From positions 1 to 64,000 of the forward strand of contig CAZMUM010000011.1 of NCBI GenBank assembly GCA_964569385.1: a DNA stretch of 64,000 bases. Direction: 5' to 3'. This document shows positions 62,548 through 64,000 of the stretch, one piece after another. This stretch comes from JAADHX01 sp964569385. Its GTDB lineage: Bacteria > Actinomycetota > Acidimicrobiia > Acidimicrobiales > Poriferisodalaceae. Every line of letters starts with the position of its first letter. Within the stretch, counting starts at the first letter, position 1. The position numbers were made by a program, and so were the translations under genes. Under the pieces are notes generated by a model that was not told the origin of the DNA, did not search any database, and saw nothing but the letters and a program-made list of their open reading frames with translations.

Positions 62548-63663
62548 TCAGTCGAAAACAATGACGTTGCGCCTGGCTTCGCCAGCATTTACCGACCGGA
62601 TGGCTTCGTTGATGTCGGTTAGGGGGTACTTCGCGGTAATCAGTTCGTCGAGCATGAGGCGACCGTTGTGATACATATCGACCAAGGCCGCAATATCGGC
62701 CCGGGGGCGGGCGCTACCCATCTTCGAGCCGAGAATTCGTTGATTAGCGGTGCCAAGCCCCGTTACGTGGAGGGGAGTCATCTCGCCAACAGGGGGCAAG
62801 CCGACGACCACAACGGCACCGCCGCCGCCGATGAATGTCAGCGCCTGCGACACCGCAGCGGAAACTCCAACGGTTACGAAGACGTAATCGGCTCCGTACC
62901 CGCCGGTGAGCGCCCGGATCTGATCGGCAGCGTCGTCGGCGTCGCCCCTTACCGTGTGCGTAGCACCGAAGGCCTTGGCATCGTCGAGTTTCGTATCGAG
63001 GAGGTCGACGCCGATGATCGCCCTCGCACCAGACGCAGCCGCACCCTGGATGCTGTTGAGGCCAACGCCCCCGCAGCCGATGACAACGACGTAGCTGCCG
63101 GCTTCGACCTTGGCGGTGTTGGTAACCGCTCCGAAACCAGTGATGACACCACAAGACAACAGAGCCGCTGCCTCGAAGCTGATCTCGTCGCCGATGTGAG
63201 CAATCTGGCTCTCGTTTACCACCGCAGCTGATGCAAAGGCACCGGTTCGGAGGCCGCGTACCAGTGGTTCGCCGTCGGCATCGTGCAGGACGGGGTCTTC
63301 GTCACCGACGAACTCGGCACTGCAAGCTACGGGTAAGCCTCGCTCGCATGACCGACACCTTCCGCAAAATCGAATTAGGTGTACGGCCACACGGTCGCCG
63401 GTTGCAAACCCAGCCACATTCGAACCGACCTGGCGCACCACTCCCGATGCTTCGTGTCCGAACACCGAAGGGAGAGCGCCACCCCACAAGCCCTCGGCAA
63501 AACTGATGTCGCTATGACAAACAGCGCACGCTTTGATGTCGACGAGAACCTCGTTCGACCGCGGTTTGCTGACGAAGATGTTCTCGATTGTCATGGGTTC
63601 GCCAAACTCGCGACACACCGCTGCTGTCGCCGCTACGGCCCCTGCCTGACTCGAATCAACCAT
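62548..63663 (-). CDS. Zinc-dependent class III-type alcohol dehydrogenase
   Basis: A 371-aa medium-chain dehydrogenase. Catalytic zinc ligands are in KACAVCHSDISF and VFGHEASG. The structural zinc site is CGRCRSC followed by the Cys of LPVAC. The NAD-binding motif is VVIGCGGVGLNSIQGA. It resembles actinobacterial class III-type or mycothiol-linked alcohol dehydrogenases, but the substrate is not clear. It converges on the PPTase gene and is probably outside the peptide cluster. Confidence 0.92.
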   Translation of the reverse strand: MVDSSQAGAVAATAAVCREFGEPMTIENIFVSKPRSNEVLVDIKACAVCHSDISFAEGLWGGALPSVFGHEASGVVRQVGSNVAGFATGDRVAVHLIRFCGRCRSCERGLPVACSAEFVGDEDPVLHDADGEPLVRGLRTGAFASAAVVNESQIAHIGDEISFEAAALLSCGVITGFGAVTNTAKVEAGSYVVVIGCGGVGLNSIQGAAASGARAIIGVDLLDTKLDDAKAFGATHTVRGDADDAADQIRALTGGYGADYVFVTVGVSAAVSQALTFIGGGGAVVVVGLPPVGEMTPLHVTGLGTANQRILGSKMGSARPRADIAALVDMYHNGRLMLDELITAKYPLTDINEAIRSVNAGEARRNVIVFD

Positions 63664-63774
63664 ACGGACAACCCTTCGTAGAATTCGTGAAACAGATCGT
63701 GACGAGATACTGCCACGGCAACTTCCCAGACAGAAACCTGACCTGAGGCCGTCCGGGTGTCAGAATTGACAACT

Positions 63775-64000
63775 GTGAGCGAAATCGATACTGAAACCGA
63801 CTCCCAATGGCTCGACGACAACGACCTCGAAACCGTCCGCGCCCGTGTCCCAATGGTTTATGTCGAGGCCGTTCCGGTCAGACTCGACGAACTTGGCCAA
63901 GTCACCCACGTCGGCCTTTTGTTGCGCGCCATGCCAGACGGCACGATCTCTAGAGCCCTTGTATCTGGGCGGGTAATGTGGGGTGAGACCATCCGCGAGG
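63775..64000 (+). CDS. DUF4916 (NUDIX-like) protein, 3' end cut off by window
   Basis: Only the first 75 residues are visible, starting with GTG at 63775 (MSEIDTETDSQWLDDNDLET). The segment VRARVPMVYVEAVPVRLDEL followed by HVGLLLRAMPDGTISRALVS matches the actinobacterial DUF4916 family, NUDIX-fold proteins of unknown substrate. It is divergent from the alcohol dehydrogenase gene across 111 bp. Confidence 0.75.
   Translation, partial: MSEIDTETDSQWLDDNDLETVRARVPMVYVEAVPVRLDELGQVTHVGLLLRAMPDGTISRALVSGRVMWGETIRE

Noticed and set aside
1..64000. tRNA/rRNA genes, CRISPR arrays, insertion sequences, prophage
   Set aside because: Gaps between genes are short and show no tRNA-like folds, regular spacers, transposase motifs or terminal repeats.

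Overview
The window looks like the chromosome of a high-GC actinobacterium, most likely of the class Acidimicrobiia or a relative. This is inferred from gene content only: a DUF222/13E12-type HNH protein, a wax-ester synthase/DGAT, a BTAD-AAA regulator, a very large NAD-glutamate dehydrogenase, an F420-type luciferase-like oxidoreductase, a MhuD-like heme-degrading protein and a DUF4916 protein. Genes are tightly packed, often with 1-8 nt overlaps and GTG or TTG starts. No gene-free stretch exceeds about 250 bp, and no rRNA, tRNA, CRISPR array or insertion sequence was seen.

Layout. 1-6.5 kb: a truncated HNH protein, an MscS channel, a small ABM-like protein and a 1169-aa regulator. 6.6-11 kb: a minus-strand operon of a coiled-coil protein, WS/DGAT and OtsA, divergent from gpsA (storage lipid and trehalose). 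11-21.2 kb: a probable five-gene minus-strand operon cysD-cysNC-cysC-swivel-domain protein-NAD-GDH. 21.3-25.4 kb: a molybdenum hydroxylase (FAD, 2Fe-2S and Mo subunits). 25.4-35 kb: an XRE/nucleotidyltransferase pair, MFS transporter, pantothenate kinase, C45-type acyltransferase, LLM oxidoreductase, SEC-C protein, GlpD, an SDR and a class V aminotransferase. 35-43.7 kb: oxygenase-rich accessory DNA with a MhuD-like protein, a Baeyer-Villiger monooxygenase, a TauD-P450-ferredoxin operon with divergent TetR gene, a spondin-domain protein, a glyoxalase/cupin protein and a PhyH-type dioxygenase.

The striking part is 43.7-62.4 kb, a compact nonribosomal peptide locus. A stand-alone adenylation enzyme with a proline-like pocket, a carrier protein and a divergently encoded acyl-CoA-dehydrogenase-like flavoprotein resemble the set that makes pyrrole- or pyrroline-carboxyl starters. 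The 2807-aa synthetase that follows is C-A-T-C-A-T-E. Its first A domain has an Asn/Asp-like pocket and is interrupted after motif A8 by about 330 residues carrying a PP-loop ATPase (SGGKDS), a four-Cys zinc-ribbon-like motif and a CxxC plus distal Cys pattern like that of [4Fe-4S] tRNA thiolases. The convergent second synthetase (C-A-T-TE) has a beta-alanine-like pocket and a thioesterase. An Sfp/EntD-type phosphopantetheinyl transferase completes the set. My inferred backbone is (dehydro)Pro - Asn/Asp modified in line - D-residue - beta-amino acid, released by the thioesterase. The dehydrogenase gene overlaps a HupE/UreJ-type membrane protein gene, followed by a rhomboid protease gene. No MbtH-like protein or dedicated exporter was seen.

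All calls come from reading the sequence and remembered family motifs. No database search was run, and pocket codes were aligned by hand to GrsA PheA.
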